Source of the DNA: Blautia sp. | GTDB taxonomy: Bacteria; Bacillota; Clostridia; Lachnospirales; Lachnospiraceae | Length of the DNA: 33,491 nucleotides | Direction: 5' to 3' | Assembly: GCA_030841965.1 (NCBI GenBank) | Contig: JAUUSJ010000032.1 | Coordinates: 1-33,491 of the forward strand | In this document: one piece after another, positions 16,702 through 24,021 of the stretch | Numbering within the stretch: position 1 is the stretch's first letter | Layout: every line of letters begins with the position of its first letter | Made by a program: the position numbers and the translations under genes | Notes under the pieces: generated by a model | Seen by the model: only the letters and a program-made list of their open reading frames with translations | Databases searched by the model: none | What the model was told of the DNA's origin: nothing

Positions 16702-16740
16702 AAAAAAAGTTGCTGTCTATCTATGAACAGCAACTTTTTT
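16702..16740. terminator. Intrinsic terminator between secDF and recJ
   Basis: GTTGCTGT (16709-16716) pairs with ACAGCAAC (16727-16734), flanked by A7 on one side and T6 on the other. On the minus strand it lies about 55 nt after the secDF stop and 20 nt before the recJ start, so it most likely ends or attenuates secDF transcription. Confidence 0.88.
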
Positions 16741-16793
16741 CAGTATTTGGAGACAAGCATTGCTTAATCTAGCTCCAAATCGTTACTTATTAT

Positions 16794-19091
16794 CTATCTT
16801 CTCTTTTTCTTTTTTGGTTTCACAGAAGATAAAACTCTATCCTCATTCTTTTTCTTTTTTGATTTCTTCTGAGGGTTGCTTCCTGATTGTTCATCCATCT
16901 GCTCTTTTTTCTCTCCATCAATTGCCTCAACTAAAACTGGTTCAAGCTCCTCCTTTTTTCCCTTCGTTCGCATATAGTACCAGATTGGCGCTGCAAGGCA
17001 AATCGAAGAGTAAGTACCACAAAGAACACCTGCCATCAGAGTCAGAGCAAATTCTTTAATAGAAGGAACTCCGAGAATATAAAGAACAAATACCATAATA
17101 AATGTTGTGAGAGAGGTATAAATTGTTCTCGTCAGAGTCTGACTGATACTCTTATTTACAATATAGGCAGTTCCCTTCTTTCTCTCGCTTGTAATGGATA
17201 AATTCTCACGAATTCTGTCAAATGTGACAATCGTATCGTTGATAGAATAACCGACGATTGTCAACATGCAGGCGATGAAGGTATTTCCGACAGAGAGCCT
17301 TGCTATCGAATACAGAGCAAGCACAACTAAGACATCGTGAATCAGAGCGATGACTGCACTCGTACCAAATTTAATATCGCGGAAACGAATCGCAATATAA
17401 ATCAACATACAAATTGTGGCAATCACAACAGCGACAACTGCGTCTGTCTTCATCTCATTGCTGACACTGGAACTAATATTTTCAGTCTCAAATTCTTCAA
17501 TCTCAAAATCCTTCTTTAATTCCTCTTCTAATTTCGCTCTCTGGTCAATATCTAGCTCACTTGTCTTAATAATAAGCTGATTTGCATCCTGCACCTTCTG
17601 ACTCTCAGCAGTCGTACCTAAAACTTCATAAACCTTATCTACGACCTGCTTATCAAGCCCATCTGTGATATCATCCTTCATCGTCAGAGTTACTGAAGTA
17701 CCTCCCTGAAATTCCAGACTATAATTTAGAATATTTCCAATCTTACTCTTATTAATCGGCATAAAGATAAATCCAGCGATAATAACAGCTACCGACACAA
17801 TCATACATATCTTGCTAGCTTTGATAAAGTTTCTCTGTTTCGCCGGCTTAATTGTGCCAAAGAACTTAACATCCTGTGCTCCTAAATAATAAAAGCTCCA
17901 AAGAAGTACTCTCGTAAGTACAAGTGCTGTGAACAAAGAAAGCAAAATACCGATTCCGAGAGTCTGCGCAAATCCTTTTACTGTACCAGAACCTTTTACC
18001 CAGAGAACAATCGCCGCAATCAATGTTGTAATATTACCGTCAATAATTGCAGAAAATGCCTTGGAAAATCCCGCCTTAATCGCATTCTGCACAGACCTTC
18101 CAGCTGTTAATTCTTCTTTAATTCTCGTGAAAATAATAACATTGGCATCGACAGCCATACCGATGGACAGTAAAATACCCGCAATACCTGGGAGGGTGAG
18201 TGTCGCATTAAATCCATTTAACGCAAGAAGTGTCAAAATAACATAGTCAATTAATGCAAAACATGCACAAAGTCCAGGAATCCGATATACGAATAACATA
18301 AATACACAAATCACTGCAAGACCAATTCCAGCCGCTATCAAACTTGTCCGAATCGCATCCTGTCCAAGCTTTGCTCCGACTACGTTAGAACGCATTTCCT
18401 TCAACTCAAGTGGAAGAGAACCGATACGAATCGTCGTGGCAAGCTCATTTGCCGCCTCGTAGCTCTCCATTCCAGAGATAGTACATTCTCCGCCTGTAAT
18501 TGCCTCATTTACCGTAGGTGCACTGATTACCTCTCCATCATAGATAATCTGAATTCTCTTTCCGACATTCTCTGTCGTGGCCTGTGCAAACTTCGTTGTT
18601 CCATCTTTATCGAAGGATAAATTTACAACATAAGAAGTAATTCCATTCTCCTCCGTCTGTGCTGGCTCCGCTGTCTTTACATTAGAACCCGAGACAACCT
18701 CTGTTCCATCTTCTGTCTGAAAGGAGAGAGAACCTGGTTTACCAAGACTTTCCAAAATCTCATTGGCGTTTGTCACACCTGGGATTTCGACATTAATTCT
18801 TTTATCTCCCTCTTTATAAACCTCTGCCTCTGTGCTATATCCCTCGACACGCTTTTGAAGTTTATAAATCGTATCATTAATCTCTGTGTCTGTTGGATTA
18901 TCGGCTTGAATCTCGTAAGTAATACTTACACCGCCAGCTAAGTCAAGACCTAAATCAATATTTTGTGCACTGCCCACCTTTCCCTTGCCGATACCTATTC
19001 CAGCAATACATCCGCAGGCGATAGAGGCAAGCAAAATAAGCACAAGGATTAAGGCGCTCCTTGCTTTTAAATTCTTTTTTTTACTTTTCAT
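16794..19091 (-). CDS. secDF: Fused protein-export membrane protein SecDF
   Basis: A 765-residue fusion of SecD and SecF, the RND-like accessory of the Sec translocon that uses the proton gradient to pull preproteins across the membrane. The SecD half (about 1-410) has an N-terminal membrane segment, DLGLDLAGGVSITYEI, the P1 region, then five segments with GMAVDANVIIFTRIKEE. The SecF half (about 420-735) has LEFQGGTSVTLT and YSINDTIVTFDRIREN. A lysine-rich tail of about 45 residues ends the protein. ATG at 19091 is the only sensible start, but the nearest AAGGAG is about 15 bases away, with a weaker AAGG at 4 bases. It is preceded by a TIGR04086-like gene; yajC is not in the window. Confidence 0.95.
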   Translation of the reverse strand: MKSKKKNLKARSALILVLILLASIACGCIAGIGIGKGKVGSAQNIDLGLDLAGGVSITYEIQADNPTDTEINDTIYKLQKRVEGYSTEAEVYKEGDKRINVEIPGVTNANEILESLGKPGSLSFQTEDGTEVVSGSNVKTAEPAQTEENGITSYVVNLSFDKDGTTKFAQATTENVGKRIQIIYDGEVISAPTVNEAITGGECTISGMESYEAANELATTIRIGSLPLELKEMRSNVVGAKLGQDAIRTSLIAAGIGLAVICVFMLFVYRIPGLCACFALIDYVILTLLALNGFNATLTLPGIAGILLSIGMAVDANVIIFTRIKEELTAGRSVQNAIKAGFSKAFSAIIDGNITTLIAAIVLWVKGSGTVKGFAQTLGIGILLSLFTALVLTRVLLWSFYYLGAQDVKFFGTIKPAKQRNFIKASKICMIVSVAVIIAGFIFMPINKSKIGNILNYSLEFQGGTSVTLTMKDDITDGLDKQVVDKVYEVLGTTAESQKVQDANQLIIKTSELDIDQRAKLEEELKKDFEIEEFETENISSSVSNEMKTDAVVAVVIATICMLIYIAIRFRDIKFGTSAVIALIHDVLVVLALYSIARLSVGNTFIACMLTIVGYSINDTIVTFDRIRENLSITSERKKGTAYIVNKSISQTLTRTIYTSLTTFIMVFVLYILGVPSIKEFALTLMAGVLCGTYSSICLAAPIWYYMRTKGKKEELEPVLVEAIDGEKKEQMDEQSGSNPQKKSKKKKNEDRVLSSVKPKKKKRR

Positions 19092-19154
19092 TTGCCTTTT
19101 TATATACTCCTTTCTTCCTGAGTAGAGCTAGAACCCCTTTTTCTCACACAATAT

Positions 19155-19191
19155 AAAAGACCCTCCAAACAAGCTTCTTATTTGAACGGCC
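19155..19191 (-). terminator. Possible terminator or attenuator before secDF
   Basis: In minus-strand RNA the arms GGCC-g-TTCAAAT (19191-19180) and GTTTGGA-g-GGTC (19170-19159) can form 12 pairs, including three G-U pairs and one mismatch, followed by UUUUA. It lies about 65 nt before secDF and about 260 nt after the TIGR04086-like gene. It may end that gene or attenuate secDF. Confidence 0.4.
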
Positions 19192-19370
19192 TTTTCCATA
19201 TCTTATCTGGATATGCCCTATTGGCTTAAAGTTAGCTCCACAACTCTACAGCATTATAAATTTATGAAGACAAATTGATTGGAAACCATAAAAGCCTTCA
19301 CATAATAGTCGTTCTTCGAGATTATACCATAAGTTTTTCTACTTATAAAGTCTTTTTTTAATAAAATAAT

Positions 19371-19438
19371 GTTGGGGTCAAAAAGTCTTTTGACCCCTAT
19401 GATACCGAATTGCTCCGCACAATGTGCTCCCGCAATTC
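19371..19438. repeat. Palindromic repeat, copy 2, joined to a nested hairpin
   Basis: GGGGTCAAAA (19374-19383) and TTTTGACCCC (19388-19397) form a 10-bp stem with loop AGTC, followed by TATGATACC, the inverse of the GGTATCATA flank of copy 1. A second palindrome adjoins it: GAATTGC (19407-19413) pairs with GCAATTC (19432-19438), enclosing GCAC/GTGC. The whole is non-coding and lies in the gap between the TIGR04086-like gene and secDF. Confidence 0.6.
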
Positions 19439-19450
19439 TCAAAAATAGTT

Positions 19451-19813
19451 TTATGACAGCATTCCTCCAAGCATCCCTCCGGCTAGACATAGTAAAATTG
19501 TCGTCACTGTATTCGCTGTGGCAAAGCCAGAAATTCCGTGAAATCCAATCGCCAGGGCAGAAAATAAAATCAAGTATGCGATGGCCAGCCCCATCCCCCA
19601 CAAAAACTTCTTCTCCTTTATCTTCTTCCCCGTTAAAAATCCTCCAATTAGGGTGGAGATAATATAGGTTGCGATAAGAACAAGAGATATTGTCTTATCT
19701 TTTATCTCCCAGCGATATGCGATAAACGCCAGAACAACTATCATAAGAAATGTCACTATGTAAGAGAAAAATAAATTTTTTAAAACTACGATAATTTTCG
19801 TCTCTATTTTCAT
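19451..19813 (-). CDS. Small membrane protein, TIGR04086-like
   Basis: A 120-residue, very hydrophobic protein with four probable membrane segments (about 13-33, 43-62, 71-90 and 98-118). Its size, Gly-rich third and fourth segments, and position upstream of secDF fit the clostridial family TIGR04086, whose function is unknown. The motif STLIGGFLTGKKIKEKKFLWG is the most recognisable part. ATG at 19813 has only a weak GAGAGTGAGAG ribosome site. It ends about 360 nt before secDF, separated by palindromic DNA, so co-transcription with secDF is uncertain. Confidence 0.65.
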   Translation of the reverse strand: MKIETKIIVVLKNLFFSYIVTFLMIVVLAFIAYRWEIKDKTISLVLIATYIISTLIGGFLTGKKIKEKKFLWGMGLAIAYLILFSALAIGFHGISGFATANTVTTILLCLAGGMLGGMLS

Positions 19814-19849
19814 ACTACTCTCACTCTCTTTTTTTTCACTATATGAGAG

Positions 19850-19893
19850 AATAAGAAAAAAAAGACCGAAAAGAAAAATTTTCTTCTCGGTCT
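19850..19893 (-). terminator. Intrinsic terminator upstream of the TIGR04086-like gene
   Basis: GACCGAGAAGAAAA on the minus strand pairs with a returning TTTTCTTTTCGGTC arm (one A-C mismatch), followed by eight T in the transcript direction (19863-19856 region). It would end transcription arriving from mtlD or from the element at 19904-20021, and insulates the next gene. Confidence 0.75.
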
Positions 19894-19903
19894 CAAAATA
19901 AAA

Positions 19904-20021
19904 ATAATAGATGATAATAGGAGTTCATATGCTTTTTTCATTTTAACTTGGTCCAAACCCCTCACTTTTATTTTAATTTGTTTTAAGGAATATAAGGTTT
20001 TCTTTTTGTATCATCTATTAT
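19904..20021. repeat. 118-bp element bounded by 13-base inverted repeats
   Basis: ATAATAGATGATA at 19904-19916 and its exact inverse at 20009-20021 bound an AT-rich, non-coding 92-bp interior. Such a layout fits a small MITE-like insertion or the closing stem of a structured RNA. No target duplication is evident. Only one copy is seen in the window. Confidence 0.45.
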
Positions 20022-20133
20022 ATAATGAGGGCTGCTTTACTTAAAAGCTAATTTTATCTTATACAAATATCTTTTAAACTACGAGTTACTTTTATTTTGG
20101 AGTCTAAGTCTCTTCTTAGACTCCATTTTTATC
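20017..20133 (+). ncRNA. Possible short plus-strand RNA ending in a terminator
   Basis: A TATAAT box at 20021-20026 with only a weak -35 precedes about 70 non-coding bases. A strong hairpin follows, GGAGTCTAAG paired with CTTAGACTCC through the loop TCTCTT (20096-20123 region), then ATTTTTAT. No plus-strand gene lies upstream for several kilobases, so the terminator suggests a small transcript. The promoter evidence is thin. Confidence 0.3.
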
Positions 20134-20502
20134 TGGAAAAGCTAATATTCATCCCTTCTCATACTAGCTTTTTCATACTTTATCTATCCCCATTTGGTTA
20201 TATTTATTACTAGTTTGATTGTATTATCCAAACCTATATTTGGATATTTTCGACCCCATAGCGTATATTTCACTTTCTAAAATAAGGGAATCACGATTCT
20301 TGATGAAATAAAAGCTCTATCTACCAAGCAGGTTTGCCCTTCCTGCGTTCTTAGCATGCCGTTCTTATTTTTGCCAGAATTTTTTGGTATCTTTCAAATC
20401 ATCTACATTTTATATTATCACGGTCCATATAAAATATTTCCCATCATTTCCTACGCCAATGGTCATACTATTATTGCGATTTTCTAATATAATTTTTAAT
20501 TG

Positions 20503-21645
20503 CTAAGCTAATTTCTCATACTCTGCAACGATGGCGTCTAATAATTTCTCATCTGAAATCTCTGTAATCTCTGCCACTGCTGCTCTTAATCCCATTTCTT
20601 TAATCTTTGCCTGAAGCTCAACACTTTGCTTATCCTCAGGGTTATCATAATGTAAGGCTGCTCCCACACCTACTAAGAGATGGTCAACTGGTAATCCATA
20701 TCCAACAGCCGTCATTAAAGGTTTGATGAGTCTATCTGTAGGACTTAATTTACGAAGTGGCTCTCTTCCTACACGAGTAACATCATCTTGAAGGTAAGGG
20801 TTCTTAAAGCGGCTAATAATCTTTTCAATATAGGCAGCATGTTTTTCTTTGTCAAAACCATGTTTTGCGATAAGTCCTGCTCCGCTCTCTTTCATCGCTG
20901 CGGATACAACGGAAAATACTTTCTCATCCTCAATTGCCTTGTCAATTGTTGGGAAGCCATTGATTTTTCCAAGATAAGCTGTGATACAATGTCCTGTATT
21001 CAATGTAAATAATTTACGCTCGATATAAGCCATCAAATTATCAACAAGACTCATGCCTGGAATCACTGGAATCTCACCCTTAAATCCTGAGCGCTCTACA
21101 TCCCACTCATAATAGCTCTCAACTACTACGTCGATAAAATTCTCACTCTTTACAGGTGGAACGATACGGTCTACGGCACAGTCAGGGAATCCGACATACT
21201 CATCTGCAAATGCCTTTCCAGCATCACTTAAATTCTCATACACTGCTTTCTTTAACTGAGATGTTCCACGGATTGCATTCTCACATGCGATAATATTCAT
21301 AGGATTCTTAATTCCTTTTTCCTGACGCATCTCAATTGCTTTTGCGATAGTTGGCGCGATACGTGGAAGAACAACAAGTCCAACCGCTGTCGTAACGATA
21401 TCTGCGTCAGAGATTTCCTCCACTGCCTCTGGCTTTGTAGAGTTCACTCCACTGATTCCCTCAATTTTCTGGTCCTCACATGTGACATCCATGACATGTA
21501 CGGTATATTCTTTATCCTCATTAATCTTGTCAATTACAGCATCTACTACATCTGCGAATACAACATGATATCCTGCCTGATTTAATAATGCTCCAATAAA
21601 TCCACGACCAATATTTCCTGCTCCAAACTGTACTGCTTTCTTCAA
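20503..21645 (-). CDS. mtlD: Mannitol-1-phosphate 5-dehydrogenase
   Basis: Oxidises mannitol-1-phosphate, delivered by MtlA, to fructose-6-phosphate with NAD+. From the proposed start the product has 380 residues, the normal length. The N-terminal Rossmann motif VQFGAGNIGRGFIG, the central CAVDRIVPP segment and NTGHCITAYLGK are characteristic of the polyol dehydrogenase family. I prefer TTG at 21645: GAGGAG ends nine bases upstream, and the protein then opens with MKKAVQFGAGNIGRG, as orthologues do. The ATG at 21654 lies directly against that ribosome site, and an even longer frame runs into an intergenic hairpin. It follows mtlA by 177 nt and forms an operon with it. Confidence 0.95.
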   Translation of the reverse strand: MKKAVQFGAGNIGRGFIGALLNQAGYHVVFADVVDAVIDKINEDKEYTVHVMDVTCEDQKIEGISGVNSTKPEAVEEISDADIVTTAVGLVVLPRIAPTIAKAIEMRQEKGIKNPMNIIACENAIRGTSQLKKAVYENLSDAGKAFADEYVGFPDCAVDRIVPPVKSENFIDVVVESYYEWDVERSGFKGEIPVIPGMSLVDNLMAYIERKLFTLNTGHCITAYLGKINGFPTIDKAIEDEKVFSVVSAAMKESGAGLIAKHGFDKEKHAAYIEKIISRFKNPYLQDDVTRVGREPLRKLSPTDRLIKPLMTAVGYGLPVDHLLVGVGAALHYDNPEDKQSVELQAKIKEMGLRAAVAEITEISDEKLLDAIVAEYEKLA

Positions 21646-21731
21646 CGAAGCCATCTCCTCTCTAAACTCTTGTACATCTACTACTACCAAATTCTCTTTT
21701 TGAAACAGCAAAACTATCTCGCTATTTCCCC

Positions 21732-21764
21732 ATCCCAATGGCATAACCTATACGCCATTGGGAT
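21732..21764 (-). other. Intercistronic hairpin between mtlA and mtlD
   Basis: ATCCCAATGGC (21732-21742) and its inverse GCCATTGGGAT (21754-21764) form an 11-bp stem with an 11-base loop, with no U-run in the transcript direction. It is therefore more likely an mRNA processing or stabilising structure than a terminator. Confidence 0.6.
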
Positions 21765-21822
21765 ATCTTTTCTTTTGTTAAAATATATTTTACATTTCTG
21801 TAAATTATATGCATTCTTAAAA

Positions 21823-23706
21823 TTAACTAAATGCCTTCATAATCTCATCGACTGTTGCGTCTTTCTTTAAGTGCTCCATCAATGCCTCATCCTCTAATGT
21901 TCCAGCAATCTTTCCAAGAACCTCAAGATGCTCATCTCCGACACCTGCGATACCGATAACAAGGTTTGCAGGCTCATCACCGCCGAAATCTACACCTTCT
22001 GGATACTGTAATATTACGATACCAGATTTCTTTACTTTATTTTTAGCCTCTGATGTGCCGTGTGGAATTGCCACGCCCATACCCATATAGATGCTGGCAA
22101 GTTTCTCTCTCTCGCACATTGCCTCAATATAATCTTCGTCAACATAGCCAAGTTCATTCAACAATCTACCTGCTGCACGAATTGCCTCGAACTTCTCAAC
22201 ACTGGCAAGACCAGTCTTAATTCCTCTCTTATCAAGCTTCATAGCGCTCTTCTTTGGCTCCTCCTCTGCTGGCTGAGCTGGAGCTTCCACTGTCTTAGCA
22301 GCTCCGCCCTTTGCGTAATCTTCTAATTCTTTATAGAGAGCGTCCAAATTAGGGTCTGCCAAGAAGTTTCCAAGTGTTACAAGACGAGCCTGTGGGGCAG
22401 AAGCCGCTGCACGGTCTTGTAAAATAGTCTGAACAACTGCGACATCCGTGTCTGCTGGAATATTATCTACAGAAGTATTCTTTACTGTAATTCCAAGGTT
22501 CAAATCTTTGATACGGTTACGGAACTTTGTAGCACCCATTGCGGATGAGCCCATACCAGCATCACATGCGAAGATAATCTTCTTAATATTCTCTGTCTTT
22601 ACGTCTGCACCTGTCAAAGCAGGACCTTCTTGTGCACCTTTTGATTCTGCCTTCATGCTGTCTTTTTTCGCCTGTGCTTCCTCAAGACTCTTGCTTCCAG
22701 ACATCTTAATGATTGGAGATGCAATCAAGAAGGAAACTACGGCTGCGATAGCAACACCTGCAACTGTAATAACCATACCCATTCCCTTTGGAGACATGGA
22801 TAAGAATGCGATGATAGAACCTGGTGAAGCTGGTCCTACAAGTCCAGCACCTGTAATACTATAAAATAGAATCGCACAAACATTACCAACGATTGGTGCA
22901 ATGATAACAACTGGGTTCATAAGGATATATGGGAAGTAAATCTCATGGATACCACCTAAGAAGTGGATGATAATTGCGCCAGGAGCGGAATCCTTTGTCG
23001 CTTTATCCTTTGAGAATAACCAGTATGCAACTAAAACACCAAGTCCAGGACCAGGGTTTGGCTCAAGCATATACATAATGGACTTTCCAGCTTCTCTTAC
23101 CTGCTCAGCTGCGATAGGAGTAAAGATACCGTGGTTGATAGCATTGTTAAGGAATAATACCTTTGCTGGCTCAATAAAGATAGCTGCAAGTGGAAGTAAT
23201 CCCTTACCAATAAGAATATCAACTCCACCTTTAAGAATAACTAATACTGCACTCATGAATGGTCCCACTACATAGTAACCAATGATTGCAACAATCATAC
23301 CAAGAATACCAACGGAGAAGTTATTAATTAACATCTCAAATCCAGCTGGCATTCTGTTTTCCATAAATTTGTCGAACTTCTTGATAACAAAACCGCCTAC
23401 AGGTCCCATTACCATAGCACCCATCAACATTGGATAATCTGGTGCTCCAGCGATAACACCGATAACGGATATTGCACCCATTACTCCTCCACGGTCTCCT
23501 CCGACCATCTTACCACCTGTATAGGCAATCAATATAGGAAGTAAATAATTAAGCATAGGTGTTACAAGTGTGGCAAGAGCCGCATTAGGTATCCAACCTT
23601 TCTCAATAAATAATGCGGTAATAAAGCCCCAAGCGATAAATGCACCGATATTTGGCATAACCATGGAACTTAAGAACTTACCAAAACGTTGTACTGCGTT
23701 TTTCAT
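21823..23706 (-). CDS. mtlA: PTS mannitol transporter, fused EIICBA
   Basis: Imports mannitol and phosphorylates it to mannitol-1-phosphate at the membrane. The 627-residue product has all three domains. EIIC occupies about 1-340, with GGIHEIYFPYI at 251-261, the mannitol-site motif. EIIB is near 374-470, with the phosphorylated Cys381 in IIFACDAGMGSSAMG. EIIA is near 485-627, with His549 in GVAIPHGTSEAK. Ala/Pro/Glu-rich linkers separate EIIB and EIIA. ATG at 23706 follows AAAGGGGA by six bases; longer in-frame starts lie in the leader. A promoter and two inverted-repeat operators lie upstream, and mtlR diverges from it. Confidence 0.97.
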   Translation of the reverse strand: MKNAVQRFGKFLSSMVMPNIGAFIAWGFITALFIEKGWIPNAALATLVTPMLNYLLPILIAYTGGKMVGGDRGGVMGAISVIGVIAGAPDYPMLMGAMVMGPVGGFVIKKFDKFMENRMPAGFEMLINNFSVGILGMIVAIIGYYVVGPFMSAVLVILKGGVDILIGKGLLPLAAIFIEPAKVLFLNNAINHGIFTPIAAEQVREAGKSIMYMLEPNPGPGLGVLVAYWLFSKDKATKDSAPGAIIIHFLGGIHEIYFPYILMNPVVIIAPIVGNVCAILFYSITGAGLVGPASPGSIIAFLSMSPKGMGMVITVAGVAIAAVVSFLIASPIIKMSGSKSLEEAQAKKDSMKAESKGAQEGPALTGADVKTENIKKIIFACDAGMGSSAMGATKFRNRIKDLNLGITVKNTSVDNIPADTDVAVVQTILQDRAAASAPQARLVTLGNFLADPNLDALYKELEDYAKGGAAKTVEAPAQPAEEEPKKSAMKLDKRGIKTGLASVEKFEAIRAAGRLLNELGYVDEDYIEAMCEREKLASIYMGMGVAIPHGTSEAKNKVKKSGIVILQYPEGVDFGGDEPANLVIGIAGVGDEHLEVLGKIAGTLEDEALMEHLKKDATVDEIMKAFS

Positions 23707-23786
23707 AAAAAATTCCCCTTTCTTATGTAATGAATGATTTTTCACTTTCACCTCTTTGAAAAACCGTTTATTTATTTGATAGTTAA

Positions 23787-23815
23787 ATTTTATCAACATA
23801 TCGCCCAAAAATCAA
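23787..23815 (-). promoter_or_regulatory. mtlA promoter
   Basis: On the minus strand TTGATT (23815-23810), 17 bases, TAAAAT (23792-23787), giving a leader of about 75 nt before mtlA. The two MtlR-like operators lie just upstream of the -35 box, the position expected for an activator. Confidence 0.75.
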
Positions 23816-23834
23816 CCTAATGATTCGTCATATT

Positions 23835-23896
23835 TGTCACCAACTGTTTGTGACATCTTTTGTTTTATGTGTATTTGTCACAAACGCTTTGCGACA
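23835..23896. promoter_or_regulatory. Two MtlR-type operator inverted repeats
   Basis: Site 1 is TGTCAC (23835-23840), nine bases, GTGACA (23850-23855). Site 2 is TGTCAC (23876-23881), nine bases, GCGACA (23891-23896), with one mismatch. The sites share TTTGTCAC outer flanks, are 41 bp apart centre to centre (about four helical turns), and sit between mtlA and mtlR. Position and TTGTCAC-type half sites fit an MtlR activator binding region. Confidence 0.7.
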
Positions 23897-23943
23897 TTCC
23901 TATATTTTTCTCCTCAATTTGCATTTTATTCAAGTTTTAAAGA

Positions 23944-23972
23944 TTGTTTTCTTGGAAAATTTACTGTATAAT
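23944..23972 (+). promoter_or_regulatory. mtlR promoter
   Basis: TTGTTT (23944-23949), 17 bases, TATAAT (23967-23972), about 50 nt before the mtlR start. The closer MtlR-like site lies about 48 bp upstream of the -35 box, so autoregulation is possible. Confidence 0.7.
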
Positions 23973-24021
23973 AAAGAATGAATATTTTTATTACCAAAAC
24001 AAAAGAAAGGAGGTACTCTCT

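Larger units (their letters stand above)
19092..19450. other. Intergenic region upstream of secDF
   Basis: No convincing gene is seen in these 359 bases. They hold a hairpin with a short U-run (19155-19191), the second palindromic repeat (19371-19406) and a nested hairpin (19407-19438). I looked for the six-cysteine SCIFF peptide, which many Clostridia encode close to this gene pair, and found no such frame. Confidence 0.55.
19814..20502. other. Long intergenic region downstream of mtlD
   Basis: These 689 bases carry no gene that I can support. They hold a minus-strand terminator (19853-19893), a pair of 13-base inverted repeats (19904-20021), a plus-strand hairpin terminator (20096-20127) and a further 8-bp hairpin TATCCAAA/TTTGGATA at 20225-20246. 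A short GCAGG/CCTGC hairpin lies near 20330-20355. The rest is AT-rich without recognised features. Confidence 0.55.

Noticed and set aside
19092..19450. SCIFF six-cysteine peptide gene near secDF
   Set aside because: All minus-strand frames were read; none gives a cysteine-rich peptide. A 23-codon frame near 19181 lacks a ribosome site.
21646..21744. Longer mtlD start giving a 413-residue protein
   Set aside because: The extension runs into an intercistronic hairpin, has no ribosome site and is absent from the family.
23875..23897. Catabolite-response (cre) site in the mtl promoter region
   Set aside because: AAACGCTTTGCG superficially resembles cre, but the outer TG and CA positions do not fit; it is better explained as the second MtlR-type inverted repeat.
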